Assembly: GCF_042427615.1 (NCBI RefSeq)
Contig: NZ_JBHMEZ010000003.1
Location: 744,001 to 808,000 of the forward strand
DNA from: Formosa undariae
Lineage (GTDB): Bacteria; Bacteroidota; Bacteroidia; Flavobacteriales; Flavobacteriaceae
DNA length: 64,000 nt
Reading direction: 5' to 3'
How positions within the stretch are numbered: position 1 is the stretch's first letter; each line of letters starts with the position of its first letter. Both the position numbers and the translations under genes were made by a program. The notes under the pieces are model-generated. The model searched no databases, was not told the origin of the DNA, and saw nothing but the letters and a program-made list of their open reading frames with translations. Shown piece after piece: positions 48,014-59,100 of the stretch.

Positions 48014-51000
48014 CTATTCGACTACCAGCATTAATAAATTAGGCCCGCTCTTTTTTATTGTCTTTAACTGAATATAATTTGCTCCTGCATTTAGCTTTAC
48101 ATTCTTTTCAATTTCTTTCCATTTAGAATTCCAAGATCCCGATGTTTTAAAATCGATAATGCCAACCTTCTTATTATTTACAATTAATTCCATGGGTCTA
48201 GAATTACTATCTTTTAAGGCATAACTAAATTTTAAAGCAAAATCACCTGCACTTCCATCATTTTCTTGATACCAACTAATTTGTCCTTCTTTACCTTTAA
48301 AATCGATAAATTCTTCACCATTTACAGCAACCTTTTTTGCTCCAGAAAAATCAGCGTCAATAGCCATCATCCCTTTAGCATATTTCTTAACTGCTGTTTC
48401 CGCTTTCCAGTATAAGCCTAAATCTTCACCGAACGCTTCTTCCATCGTTAATATCACATTATTATTTTTTATAACAATTGCCTTAACTGTAGTCCCTAAT
48501 TCTACTGGAAAAGATCCTGTATATTTTTCACTTTGTATTGAAGGCGTTGTTCCGTCTAACGTATAATAAATATCAAATTTATTAATTGCTGCCGTTCCTA
48601 ATAATACATTAGATTGCACATCGATGCTCACCTTTTTAGACGTTAGCAATTGTTTTTCCCCTAAAATCGCCCCCGTAATTACCTGAACATTTTCATTACC
48701 CTTTGGTAACTCTAAAAAAGCACGAGTAGCCCCCATAAATGCTTTTTTCACATTTATGCCTACATTCTTCGTAGTATCTACAGGGTCTCCATTTTCTAAA
48801 GAAAGTAATCTTGCATCTCCTGCAATGCTGTAGTAGATTTTATTTTCTCCGTAAGGATAAAATACACCTTTGGAATCCACTGTACGTGTGGTAATAATCG
48901 CAACTCTATCCGTATCGGCATTTGTGTGTTTGTCTTCTATTTCAAAAGTTATAGCAGAAGGTGTTTCTGCTGTTGTTTGTTTAGCAACTACAATTACTTC
49001 TCCGTTTTTATAACCTTTTGCAACCAATTCTCCTGCCTCCCAAGGTACCATCCATTCACACTGCATTTCATCCCATTTTGTACCAGGAATATCTTTACCT
49101 AAACTTTTTCCGTTTAAAAACAGCTCTACTTCATCACAATTAGAATAAACCCATACTGGAATTACCACTCCTTTTTCTAATGTCGGATGCGTCCAATGAG
49201 GCAATATATGCGCCATCGGCTCCGTAGTCCATTGACTCTTATAGAAATAAAACAAATCTTTTTTGAAACCTGCAACATCTAAAGCTCCCCCCATAAAAAG
49301 ACGGAATGGCCAACCGCCATGTACATATCCTGCTTCTCCGTAATAGTCGAAACCTGTCCAACGGAAATGTCCACTAAACCAAGGTAAATCACGCATTAAC
49401 TCCCAGTTTTTACGAGCTGAAATTCGCACCATGGCATTATCGTAAGATGAATTAAAATGTTGCTTACCATTATTCCATTTGTCGCTAGAGGCCCATTCAA
49501 AATGAAACACTTCTTCTTCGGTTAAATCTGGTAATTCGAAAGGCTCTTGTCCTTTATTTGGATAACCATCTCTAAACCATGATTTTGTTCTATAGTATCC
49601 ACGGGTTTGCCATGTATGCGGTGCTTCTGTAGAGACAAAAGGTTTGTCAGGCCTAGCTTTGGTAAAGAAACCTTGTTTTTCACTACCTCCGTTTACACCA
49701 AAAACATCCATATATTCTGAAGCACTATGTCCAGAAGTCACTGGTTTTTCAGGATCCAATGCATGACAAACAGCTACTAATTCTTTAGCGATTTCGCCTC
49801 TGGTCTCGTTACCTACACTATAAATTATTATTGAAGGATGGTTTCTGTTACGCATTAACCACTCTGTCATGTCCTGTTTCCACCATGTCTCGAATGCTTG
49901 GCTTCCATAATCTTCTTTTGCTTTTTTATGCCAACCATCAAAAATTTCATCCATAATTAAGAAACCTAATTCGTCGCATAAATCATAAAACATTGGTGGT
50001 GCTGGGTTGTGGGCTGTTCGAATAGCGTTTACCCCCATATCTTTTAACAATCCTAATTTCCAACGCAATAATGGCGCTGTCCACGCGCCTCCAATTGGCC
50101 CACCTTCATAATGCTCACTAACTCCCAATAATTTAGTTACTTCACCATTTAACAAGAATCCTGTTTCTGTCTTCCATTCAATTGAACGGATCCCAAAATT
50201 CATTTCCACTTCATCACGAACATCTCCTTTTACAATTAAACGATTAATCACTTTATACAAATACGGTGTATCTGGACTCCATAATTTAGGATTTTCAACT
50301 AGTAACTCTGTGCTTAATTCCTGGTTTGCAGTATTCCCTTTAAAACGTTGAGTTTGGCTTGCTACAGTTTTCCCTTCAGCATCCATAATTATCGTTTCTA
50401 ACTCCCCTTTTGCTTTATCACTATTTGCATTATCAAACGAAACATTGATATTCACTTTAGCACTTTCGGCAGTGATAGTAGGTGTTGTAACATGCACCCC
50501 ATTTGGTTTTATAAAGTCCTGAGTCGTTACTATTAAATTTACAGGGGCATAAATTCCGCAAGGATGATACCAGCGGGCAGAAGGCTCTCTAGAGTTATCT
50601 ACTCTAACTGCTAATGTATTTTCCCCCACTTTTAAATATTTAGAAATGTCGTAACGAAATGAAATATATCCATACGGACGTTTACCTAAGTATTCACCGT
50701 TAATCCAAACTTCGCTATTCATATAAACACCATCAAATTCAATGTTTACTATTTTATCATCCCATTGAGACGCTACATTAAAGCGCTTTTGATACCAGCC
50801 AATACCACCATCAAAATACCCGCCTCCGTTACCTTGAGCTCCATCTTTAGAAATTCCTTTTTCGAAAGCCCAATCGTGCGGAACCTGAACGGCATTCCAG
50901 GTTGAAGTATTAGTATCTGGTTTTGAAAATTGTGCATTATCTTCTTGAATAAATTTCCAACCATCATTAAAATCTATCTGTTCCCTCTGGGCATATGTTA

Positions 51001-51049
51001 GATTTAATGATATAAAAGCTAAACATGTAAAAATTAATTTATTAATCAT
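48014..51049 (-). CDS. GH2-family glycosidase (beta-galactosidase-like) with DUF4982 and C-terminal binding domains
   Basis: This is a 1011-aa secreted enzyme (signal ending LTYAQ). It has the GH2 N-terminal jelly roll (about 25-180; VQVPHDW, WYQKRF, VWINGEYLGKRPYGY), an Ig-like domain (to ~290) and a TIM barrel with Glu415 (SVGNETRG, acid/base) and Glu475 (FVSTEAPHTW, nucleophile). A DUF4982 domain (~625-690) follows, then a chitobiase-type C-terminal strand set (YYTLDGTTPS, ~855) and a terminal CBM6/35-like domain (~900-1011). GH2 proteins of this layout include beta-galactosidases and galactan-acting exo-enzymes; some are beta-glucuronidases. Position at the end of the operon and the Leloir genes nearby favour galactose release. 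No T9SS tail is visible, so it is probably periplasmic. Confidence 0.88.
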   Translation of the reverse strand: MINKLIFTCLAFISLNLTYAQREQIDFNDGWKFIQEDNAQFSKPDTNTSTWNAVQVPHDWAFEKGISKDGAQGNGGGYFDGGIGWYQKRFNVASQWDDKIVNIEFDGVYMNSEVWINGEYLGKRPYGYISFRYDISKYLKVGENTLAVRVDNSREPSARWYHPCGIYAPVNLIVTTQDFIKPNGVHVTTPTITAESAKVNINVSFDNANSDKAKGELETIIMDAEGKTVASQTQRFKGNTANQELSTELLVENPKLWSPDTPYLYKVINRLIVKGDVRDEVEMNFGIRSIEWKTETGFLLNGEVTKLLGVSEHYEGGPIGGAWTAPLLRWKLGLLKDMGVNAIRTAHNPAPPMFYDLCDELGFLIMDEIFDGWHKKAKEDYGSQAFETWWKQDMTEWLMRNRNHPSIIIYSVGNETRGEIAKELVAVCHALDPEKPVTSGHSASEYMDVFGVNGGSEKQGFFTKARPDKPFVSTEAPHTWQTRGYYRTKSWFRDGYPNKGQEPFELPDLTEEEVFHFEWASSDKWNNGKQHFNSSYDNAMVRISARKNWELMRDLPWFSGHFRWTGFDYYGEAGYVHGGWPFRLFMGGALDVAGFKKDLFYFYKSQWTTEPMAHILPHWTHPTLEKGVVIPVWVYSNCDEVELFLNGKSLGKDIPGTKWDEMQCEWMVPWEAGELVAKGYKNGEVIVVAKQTTAETPSAITFEIEDKHTNADTDRVAIITTRTVDSKGVFYPYGENKIYYSIAGDARLLSLENGDPVDTTKNVGINVKKAFMGATRAFLELPKGNENVQVITGAILGEKQLLTSKKVSIDVQSNVLLGTAAINKFDIYYTLDGTTPSIQSEKYTGSFPVELGTTVKAIVIKNNNVILTMEEAFGEDLGLYWKAETAVKKYAKGMMAIDADFSGAKKVAVNGEEFIDFKGKEGQISWYQENDGSAGDFALKFSYALKDSNSRPMELIVNNKKVGIIDFKTSGSWNSKWKEIEKNVKLNAGANYIQLKTIKKSGPNLLMLVVE

Positions 51050-51119
51050 ATGCTGTTACTTAAAAAATTGATATTTGTTTTATATTAATTATCCTTAATA
51101 AATCTTATTACAATTAAGA

Positions 51120-52655
51120 TTATTGATTTGTTTTTTTAGTATTCTTTAAATCTACATCCTTAAAATATTTATCTAAAATATATTGAGGTTGATGTTTATC
51201 TGGAGTTTGTTTCAACTTTTTATAATCATACGCTAACGGTAAGATTATTGAAGGATTCATGTTAGCAACATCATCTGTTTCTGAATGCCATTCTTCTAAT
51301 AAGATCATCATTTGCTCTACCTTTGGCTTAAACTCTTCTAATGTTGCTAAATTTTTAATTTCTAAAGGATCACTTTTTAAATTAAATAATTGTGTAAAAT
51401 CTCTTTCAGGGTAACGAATTAACTTCCACTCATCTGTTCTAACCGCACGAGTTGTATTTCTATATGTCGTGTATAAAGATTCTCTAATTTTAGTTTCAGT
51501 CCCCTTAATTATTGGGGCAAAATTCTTACCATCAACGTTTATTGGCTGAGGTAAATCACATAATTCTGCTAAACTCGGAAAGATATCGAATAAATACACT
51601 AAAGCATCTTCCGTTTTATCCTTTGGAATACCTGGACCGCTTATTATTAAAGGAACTTTCATACTATGCTCGTACAAATCTTGTTTCCCTAATAAGCCGT
51701 GACTTCCAATTGCTAATCCATTATCTGCAGCATATACAATTATGGTATTTTCAAATAACCCCTGTTTTTTCAAAGTAGCAATAACATCTCCTATCCTGTT
51801 GTCCATATGACTTATTAAAGCATAATAATCAGCTAAAGATGCCTGAATTAATTCTGGCGTTCTTGGCCAAGGTCCCAAAATTTCGTCCCTAACATTCATA
51901 TTATCAAACTCAAAAGGGTGTAACGCTTTAAAATTTCCTGGAACAGGAATTTCAGTATCGGAATACATACCTATATAATCTTCTCTTGGGGAACGCGGAT
52001 CATGAGGAGCCGTATATGCGATATAGCAGAAAAAAGGATTTTCCTGCTTACCTTTTGAATAGTCCTTTAAATAGTTAATAGCTGCATCTGTAAACATATC
52101 GGTTGAATATCCCTTTTTTACAGGCTCACTCAATTTTCCGTTTTTTTCTAAGCGTCTCATTGGTGTATTATAATGGTTTGCCATACCTCCAATAAATACA
52201 TTATCCCCGTGTTGAAAACTGGCTTCGAAACTTGTTTTTTCATTATGCCATTTACCCGTACCAAAAGTTTCATAACCATTTTCGGAAAAGTGCATTGGCA
52301 TAGTCTTAATTCCATTTAATTTATCGTAAACATGATACAGACTCTTACCGCTCATTAACATAGCTCTACTCGGTGCACAAATTGCACCATGATGACCACC
52401 CATAACATAACTATTCGTAAAACGAACACCATCGTCTGATAATTTATCGATGTTAGGTGTTTGAATGTATGTGTTTCCTGAGGCTCCTAAAGCATCTGCT
52501 CTTTGGTCGTCTGCAAAAATAAATAGTACATTAGGTTTTGTATTCTTTTTTAAAACAACAGGTTGTTGCGATGTAATATCTTTTGAAACAAACGACAATA
52601 ACACCATCAAAAAAATAAAACATAAACCAATAAAAATATATTTTTTTATAATCAT
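51120..52655 (-). CDS. S1-family sulfatase (iduronate-2-sulfatase-like)
   Basis: This is a 511-aa sulfatase with a hydrophobic N-terminal signal or anchor (about 5-25). The catalytic motifs are LFIFADDQRADALG, the CAPSR site at Cys93, GTGKWHNE and YAADNGLAIGSHGLLGKQDLYEHSMKVPL. The last of these is typical of the iduronate-sulfatase/choline-sulfatase-like branch, different from the ARSA-like sulfatases elsewhere in the window. That branch often removes O2 or O3 sulfates, but its members are diverse. It lies 70 bp upstream of the GH2 gene and 18 bp downstream of the SASA esterase gene in one operon. It probably desulfates a sugar before GH2 action. Confidence 0.9.
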   Translation of the reverse strand: MIIKKYIFIGLCFIFLMVLLSFVSKDITSQQPVVLKKNTKPNVLFIFADDQRADALGASGNTYIQTPNIDKLSDDGVRFTNSYVMGGHHGAICAPSRAMLMSGKSLYHVYDKLNGIKTMPMHFSENGYETFGTGKWHNEKTSFEASFQHGDNVFIGGMANHYNTPMRRLEKNGKLSEPVKKGYSTDMFTDAAINYLKDYSKGKQENPFFCYIAYTAPHDPRSPREDYIGMYSDTEIPVPGNFKALHPFEFDNMNVRDEILGPWPRTPELIQASLADYYALISHMDNRIGDVIATLKKQGLFENTIIVYAADNGLAIGSHGLLGKQDLYEHSMKVPLIISGPGIPKDKTEDALVYLFDIFPSLAELCDLPQPINVDGKNFAPIIKGTETKIRESLYTTYRNTTRAVRTDEWKLIRYPERDFTQLFNLKSDPLEIKNLATLEEFKPKVEQMMILLEEWHSETDDVANMNPSIILPLAYDYKKLKQTPDKHQPQYILDKYFKDVDLKNTKKTNQ

Positions 52656-52673
52656 TTTAAATACTGTTCAGCA

Positions 52674-54194
52674 TTAGTTATTGTTATCTGCATTTACAAT
52701 TGGTAAAAAATTATCAGTTCTAAAAGGACGTGCTGGTAAATCTGCCGTATTGACTAAATTCACGTATGGTTTCGCCGAAAATGCATATCGTACGTATAAG
52801 GGTTTACTTAATTTTTCTGAAGATAATTCTACCGTTTCCCCTTTAATTATTGCTTTCGCAGGATACCATTCACCAGAACGATCTGTTAGCCAAAAAGCTT
52901 TAGGCGTTTTACCATCTCTTGTTTTAAGACCTTTTCCATTATTAAAGAATACTGTAATTATATTACTTTTAACTGAAACCTTTTTCAGAATAGGTCCATC
53001 TACACTACTATTACTATTCTTTCCATCTGAAGACGCGTACAATGCAAGTCGTTTCCCAATTGGTAATTTATCCTTTGGATGAATATTTTTAACATCACCC
53101 AAATCTATAGTATTAACAATAGATACGTTAGGTAGTTCTAGAGCTTTAAGTTGCGACTCTCGAATCCATGCCCAAGAATTAGCATCTGGTCTTTCAAAAA
53201 TAGTAGTATCCTGTACCTTCTTATATAATGTTCCGCCATAACCTGGTAACATTACTCCTAATAAATAAGGAGAATCCTGTTCCCACTCAGACCTAATACG
53301 TTCTATCCATAAAGGTAAAGTAATACCATATTGCAACATAGCATCAACGTTCTTGGCATTTGCCTCTCCCTGATACCAAACAATACCACGACATGAATAG
53401 GGTAAAATAGGCTTTAAAATGGCGTTATAAATAATATTAGGCTGCGTTCTTATAAAAATATCATCTTTTACAATGCGTTTGCCGGGTGTAACTATAATAG
53501 AATCTATTCTTGATTTTTTCTCGATATCATTATCGAAATCATTCATGATGTTTTTAAAATGAGGTAACGTTTCCGTCATATCGCGAGGCATCCAACCTTC
53601 AATAGATGAGCTTCCCCATGCCGTAAGAATAATACCTATAGGTACATTTTTTGATTTTTGAAGAAAATACGCAAAAGAAAAGGCCACAGCACTATTAGGC
53701 TGTTGTAATACCCAGTTTCCTTTAAGATAATCTTGTTCTGTGAAGGACACGGTTTTATCGACCTTAAACGTTCTAATCTTAGAAATTAATGTATCAAGTT
53801 GCTTTATTTCCGGAATACCATTGTACCCCATTGCCATATTAGATTGTCCCGTACAAATCCAAACTTCTCCAATTAATACATCTTTAAAAATTATATTTTC
53901 GACACCTGAATTTACCGAAAAAGCATAAGGCCCTCCCGGTTTCCGTGTAGGTAAATATACACGCCATAAACCTTCGGAATCTGATGTGACTGAAGCTTTA
54001 TCTTCTCCAAGAGAAATAACAACTAAAGTATTCGGTACTGCTTCTCCCCATACCGCAATTGGCATATCGCACTGCAAAACCATATGTTCTTGAAATGGTG
54101 ACCCCAAACGAAGTGTGGTTGCAAATGTTTTAGAAAAACACATAACACTTAACACCATTGTAAAACTTAAATATTTAATTATCTTACTTTTCAT
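52674..54194 (-). CDS. Sialate-O-acetylesterase-like (SASA) carbohydrate esterase
   Basis: This protein has about 506 aa from the ATG at 54194 (signal ending TFATT); another ATG lies three codons upstream. An N-terminal beta domain (LRLGSPFQEHMVLQCDMPIAVWG) precedes the SGNH/SASA hydrolase with Ser118 in CTGQSNMAMG and the second conserved block GIVWYQGEANA. This is the standard layout of DUF303/SASA esterases found in PULs. It would remove acetyl groups from sugars, probably in the periplasm. It sits between an SGNH hydrolase (51 bp upstream) and a sulfatase (18 bp downstream). Two esterases side by side suggest the glycan is heavily substituted. The natural ester is unknown. Confidence 0.87.
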   Translation of the reverse strand: MKSKIIKYLSFTMVLSVMCFSKTFATTLRLGSPFQEHMVLQCDMPIAVWGEAVPNTLVVISLGEDKASVTSDSEGLWRVYLPTRKPGGPYAFSVNSGVENIIFKDVLIGEVWICTGQSNMAMGYNGIPEIKQLDTLISKIRTFKVDKTVSFTEQDYLKGNWVLQQPNSAVAFSFAYFLQKSKNVPIGIILTAWGSSSIEGWMPRDMTETLPHFKNIMNDFDNDIEKKSRIDSIIVTPGKRIVKDDIFIRTQPNIIYNAILKPILPYSCRGIVWYQGEANAKNVDAMLQYGITLPLWIERIRSEWEQDSPYLLGVMLPGYGGTLYKKVQDTTIFERPDANSWAWIRESQLKALELPNVSIVNTIDLGDVKNIHPKDKLPIGKRLALYASSDGKNSNSSVDGPILKKVSVKSNIITVFFNNGKGLKTRDGKTPKAFWLTDRSGEWYPAKAIIKGETVELSSEKLSKPLYVRYAFSAKPYVNLVNTADLPARPFRTDNFLPIVNADNNN

Positions 54195-54244
54195 TATAAT
54201 CACTTTTTAACAGAATACTATATGCTTTAAAACCAGGATTTATT

Positions 54245-54910
54245 CTATAAAGTCTGCAATTCTTGTTCTAAGAAATTAGTAATTAATTTACTTAATTCCA
54301 CGTAACCTTTTTGTACATAATGCACGTCGTCAATTGCTTTGGCATATTTATGATGTATTGGAATAGACTTCTCATAAATATCATTTATCACGATATTATG
54401 CTTTAACATAATACCCTTTGCAACGTTATTATAGCGTTTCACATCTTCCTCGAAACGACCTGCTTCAGTTTCGGGAACATAAGTTGTGGTTACAAAAATA
54501 ATTTTGGCATCAGATTTTTTCTTAATTCGCTTAATTAACTGCTCCAGGTTGGTGGTATATTTTGAAATTTCTGTAGTAATTACACCATTCTCCTTATCAC
54601 GTTTACCTAAATCATTAGTACTAGGTTGTCTATAGCATAAATCCCATAGTCCCCAATTAATTTGAATAACATCCCAATTTCCTTGATCGATCCATTCATC
54701 TATTTTATTTAATCCATTGCCTGTAAACTTAGCATTACCAGGGTTATGCCAAACAACAGCCTTGTCTTCTAAACTATTTTGTACAAATGGTGTATATCCA
54801 ATAGAAATAGAATCACCTATTATTAAAACCGAAGGCTTCTTCTTTACGCTACTTGATAACGCAAAAACAAGGATTAAAACAGTAAAACACTTAGTTATAA
54901 ACATTTTCAT
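54245..54910 (-). CDS. Small SGNH/GDSL-family hydrolase
   Basis: This is a 221-aa protein with an N-terminal hydrophobic signal (about 5-22). It is a compact SGNH hydrolase: block I IIGDSISIGY with nucleophile Ser34, NWGLWD in the block III region (Asn in the oxyanion hole), and the C-terminal D-x-x-H pair Asp194/His197 (DDVHYVQKGY). The family covers lipases, acetylxylan-type esterases and rhamnogalacturonan acetylesterases. Here deacetylation of the PUL substrate is the natural role. It lies between the SASA esterase gene and the broken GH29 gene, with short gaps on both sides. Confidence 0.85.
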   Translation of the reverse strand: MKMFITKCFTVLILVFALSSSVKKKPSVLIIGDSISIGYTPFVQNSLEDKAVVWHNPGNAKFTGNGLNKIDEWIDQGNWDVIQINWGLWDLCYRQPSTNDLGKRDKENGVITTEISKYTTNLEQLIKRIKKKSDAKIIFVTTTYVPETEAGRFEEDVKRYNNVAKGIMLKHNIVINDIYEKSIPIHHKYAKAIDDVHYVQKGYVELSKLITNFLEQELQTL

Positions 54911-54950
54911 TCTAAATCATTTTATTACAATTGTTAAGAAAAACACACCA

Positions 54951-56069
54951 TTAAGAATTCAAAACACCTTCCCAACCTTTTAATCGAATATCCTTACCTA
55001 GTTCACGAAGTACTTTTAAATCTTCAGGATGCATTTCTCCCGAAGGCAAGGCCCCTGTATTTAGTAATAAATTCGCAGGATCGCTATTTGCTTTTTTCAA
55101 CATAGCTATAACTTCATCTTTGGTTTTATGATTCCCTTCTTCAGTTTTGAGATACCCCCAACCTTTACGTTGCAAGTGATCGCAAATCTGCAGAGGCTTC
55201 CCAAATTTTTCTTTAGTGTTAAACTTACGTTCAGGTGCTGAGAAATCTTCTGCACCTAACATTCCTTGCTTGTAAGACACTAAAACTTGCTCTTGTTTAG
55301 ATCTAATTACATCGTATAATTCCTGACATTTAAAAAGTGATTTATCACCCGAAGCTGGCCCAGAAAAACCATCTAACCATATACCTGCTATTGAACCATA
55401 ATTTTCTAATAATTCAGATATCTGATTTGTCATAAAATCTAAATATCTATTTAAATCATGATCTCTACCATAATTATAAAAAGGATCTGAAGTAGCAAAA
55501 TCAGGTCTCGCAGCACCACCCCAATTATCGTTATTTGGAGCATCTGGATGTCTCCAATCGCGTCCATAAGAATAATAGAGAAATAAAGCAATCCCTTTCT
55601 TATGACACTGTTCAGAAAGTTCAGCAATCAAATCTCTTTTAGCTGGCGAATTAGTACTCTTAAAATCGGTGTGTTTTGTATCCCACAAACAAAAACAGTC
55701 ATGATAACGAGTTGTTATGTTAATATATTTCATACGCGCTTATAAAGCTAAATCGGTTATAAAATCGGCATCAAATTTATCTGCTGTAAACCTATCTTTT
55801 AGTTTTGCATATTCAGCCACATGAATTTTATCATTATACTGAACCCATTCATGTCTACCCAAAAGTGAATATAAACCATAGTGAATAAACATGCCATACT
55901 TTGAACCCCTAAACCATTCTGTCGCTGCTTCTCTCGGGTTTTTAAAATACCCTTTTACATCTTTTAAATATAAAGTAATCTCTTTCTCCCATAAGTTTAT
56001 TCAACTAGGAAGTAACATCGTTCATGCTCCAGCTACTAATGAAAGTTTTAAAAAGTCTTTTCTGATCAT
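54951..56069 (-). pseudogene. GH29 alpha-L-fucosidase/galactosidase gene with three in-frame stops
   Basis: Reading from the ATG at 56069 (MIRKDFLKLSLVAGA) the frame is GH29-like to 54951, 373 codons in all. It is interrupted by TGA at 56022-56024 (codon 16), TGA at 56001-56003 (codon 23) and TAA at 55740-55742 (codon 110), with no frameshift. The upstream part still reads WFRGSKYGMFIHYGLYS and GRHEWVQY. The downstream part has MKYINITTRYHD, YYSYGRDW and the nucleophile region GIWLDGF. The first two stops fall in the signal peptide and the third in the catalytic barrel. Internal restart at 55733 would lack a third of the barrel, so I judge it dead. GH29 enzymes remove alpha-L-fucose or alpha-L-galactose; the latter occurs in red algal galactans. 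Confidence 0.85.
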
Positions 56070-56142
56070 TTTTTATAGTTTTAAGGAATAAAAAAAAAGA
56101 GTCCTCTTGCAATAAGAGGAGCTCTTAAAAAAAACAGAATGA

Positions 56143-59100
56143 CTATTTCACAGGAATAATACGGTATGTATATTCTAAATTACCTGCATGAACTCTAAAC
56201 TCTTCGTGTGCTAAAGCTTTCTCACTCCAGCTATTATCTCCACCAATACCTGTTTGCTTATAATCGATATTGACATTTACAAAATCTCTTTTCTTAATAT
56301 CCGTTGTATGACGTTGCTGCTTTTCTTTCCCTGCATCAAAATCACCGTTATATTGATGGTGTGTATTAAAACCTAACAACTGCTCTCCTTCTATTTTAAT
56401 ACCTACTCCTGCATTGTTTTTAAAAGATACCCAGCGCACATCTGTTTTGTATCCATTCTCTTGCGGACGTATGTATGGGAAGTACAAGTCTTTTACTTTT
56501 GCTTTATAATCACCGACTAACGCCGCTGTATTTCTGTCGTTGTAATTTTCAAAAGGGCCTCTTCCAAACCACTCTACGTTTTGATATTCATCTTTTATAA
56601 TAAAGTTATTCCCAAATCTTGGTAAATGTGGTAATGATTCAGCGATGCTTTTTAATGAATTTTTAACTGTAATTTCACCATGAGCATCAATATCATATAC
56701 AATAACAATTTGTCCTTTTACTGATGGTAAATCGTAAACAGTTTCAATAACTACATCACCTTTTACGCTTGAAGCTTCAGAAGCTGAAATTTCTTTAGAA
56801 TTATTAAACAACTTCACTGTTTGTAATTGTTGAGAATCTGTAGCTTGTTTCCAAGCATCTAATTTTTCTGGCGATTTAGCTCCAAAATCATTATCTGTAA
56901 CTCCTCTCCAAAAATTAGGTGTAATACTTTCAACTAGTATATTTCCATTACCATAATCTAAGGCAGTCAATTTTCCTGTTTTAGTATCTAATTTCAACTC
57001 GAAATTTGCATTAGATATTGTAGTCGTATTATTTTCTGAAACAATTGCAATATCAATATCAGATTTAGATGTGCTTGTTTTAAATCTTGGCTCTGTTAAT
57101 TGAAATTGCTCATAAGCAACTTCATGTCCGACAGGCATCAAATCTGTTTTAGCCTGATTTAATGCATAAACATTTAGATGATACTCTGCCGTTTCATCTT
57201 CTAATTCTGGTAAATCAATCTTCACTATTTGAGTCGTGTAAGGTGCCATATCTAAATTTGACATATCGCCTTTTGCCTTCTCTTTTCCATTTTCTAATAA
57301 TACCCAAGTGAATTTATATGCACTTAAATTTGTAAAATCATAGATGTTTTTAATTTCAATTTCTCCTTTTTTTAAGTTTGAAGGTTTAAATTTAATGTAT
57401 TGGTATACTTTTTTAACTTCATATAAAGCAGGATGTGCTGTTCTGTCTGGATTAACAATTCCATTCAAACAAAAGTTAACATCGTTTTGTAAATCATGTC
57501 CTCCAAGATCTCCACCATATGCCCAATATGCTTCACCATCTTCATTTTTTGTTAACATACCTTGGTCTACCCAATCCCAAATAAATCCACCTTGCATAAC
57601 ATCGTACTTCTCGATAACATCCCAATATTTTTGTAAGTTACCAACACTATTCCCCATAGCATGTGCATATTCACACTGGATTAAAGGTCTTGTAGGATTA
57701 TTTTCGGCGTATTTAATCATTCTATCTACAGTCCAATACATAGGCGCTTGAATGTCTGTATTAGCATAATTAGTTGCGCCTTCATATTGCGTTGGACGTG
57801 TTGTATCGTTATCTTTTAACCATTTATAAGTTGCAAAAAAGTTATCTCCGTTTCCGGCTTCATTCCCTAACGACCATGTTACAATACTTGGAAAGTTTTT
57901 ATCACGCTCAAACATTCTAATCGTCCTGTCCATATGCATTTCTTTCCATTCTGGTAAATATGCTGGGTGTACTGCTTGGTGTTTTAAGTTTTTATCTAAC
58001 CCTTGGTTTGTAGTTCCCATACCATGTGTTTCAATATTCGCCTCATCAACAACATAGAATCCATATTTATCACACATTCTATAGAAGTGAGGATCTTTAG
58101 GATAATGACTACAACGGATCGCATTTAAGTTATTTTGCTTCATAACTTCTAAATCTTTCATTGTTAAATCTTCAGAAATAGTATGACCTTCTGTCTCACT
58201 ATGGTCATGAAGATTAGCTCCTTTTAATAATACAGGCATCCCATTTACTAAAAATTGATTGTTTTCTATTTTAATATTTCTAAAACCAACTTTAATTGCA
58301 GTAGCCTCATCTGTATTATTGTTGTCACCTTTTAAGTCGATTAGTAAGGTGTAAAGATTAGGATATTCTGCATTCCATGTTTTTACATTCTTTATTACTT
58401 GACCAAAATCTACTGTATTACGTCCAGGTTTTAATGTAACTGTTCTGGATCCTGAAAACACAGATTCTGAACCATCCATTAATTTAACTTCTACAGTCCT
58501 TGAAACATCTTTATCCGTATTGTTATCAACCTGTAAACCCGTTTTAAATACACCATCGGTATAATTATTTTCTAAATCGGAAACCACTCTAAAATCTCTA
58601 ACAGTTACTTTATTAACAGTATAAACATACACATCGCGCTCGATACCACTTAATCTCCAGAAATCTTGATCTTCCATATAGCTAGCATCAGACCAACGTA
58701 ATACCTGAACAGAAATACTATTTTTTCCTGCCTTAACCACATCTGAAATCTTATATTCTGCTGCCGTCTTACTTCCTTCGTTATACCCTATTTTTTGCCC
58801 ATTTACCCAAACATACATTGCACCACTTACACCTGCGAAATGCAGATATACATCTTTACCATCCCAGTCTTCTGAAATTTCGAAATCCTTTTTATAACTC
58901 CCTACACTATTTATATTATGAGGAATAAATGGCGGATTTGGAGGAAACATATATGTTCTATTTGTGTAAACAGGGATTCCAAAACCTTGCATTTCCCAAT
59001 TTGATGGCACTTTAATAATATCCCAACCATCTAAACTAAAATCGTTTTTATAAAAATCTGTTGGACGTGCAGAAACACTATCTGCATAATAAAAATTCCA

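Noticed and set aside
54951..55733. A short GH29 gene starting at the ATG at 55733
   Set aside because: In-frame GH29 sequence continues upstream to 56069 across a TAA and two TGAs. The 260-aa piece lacks the first third of the barrel, so it is better called a pseudogene.
56001..56024. TGA read as tryptophan or selenocysteine in the GH29 gene
   Set aside because: The other genes here are not interrupted by TGA and use TGG for tryptophan, a third stop (TAA) interrupts the same frame, and no selenocysteine context is visible.
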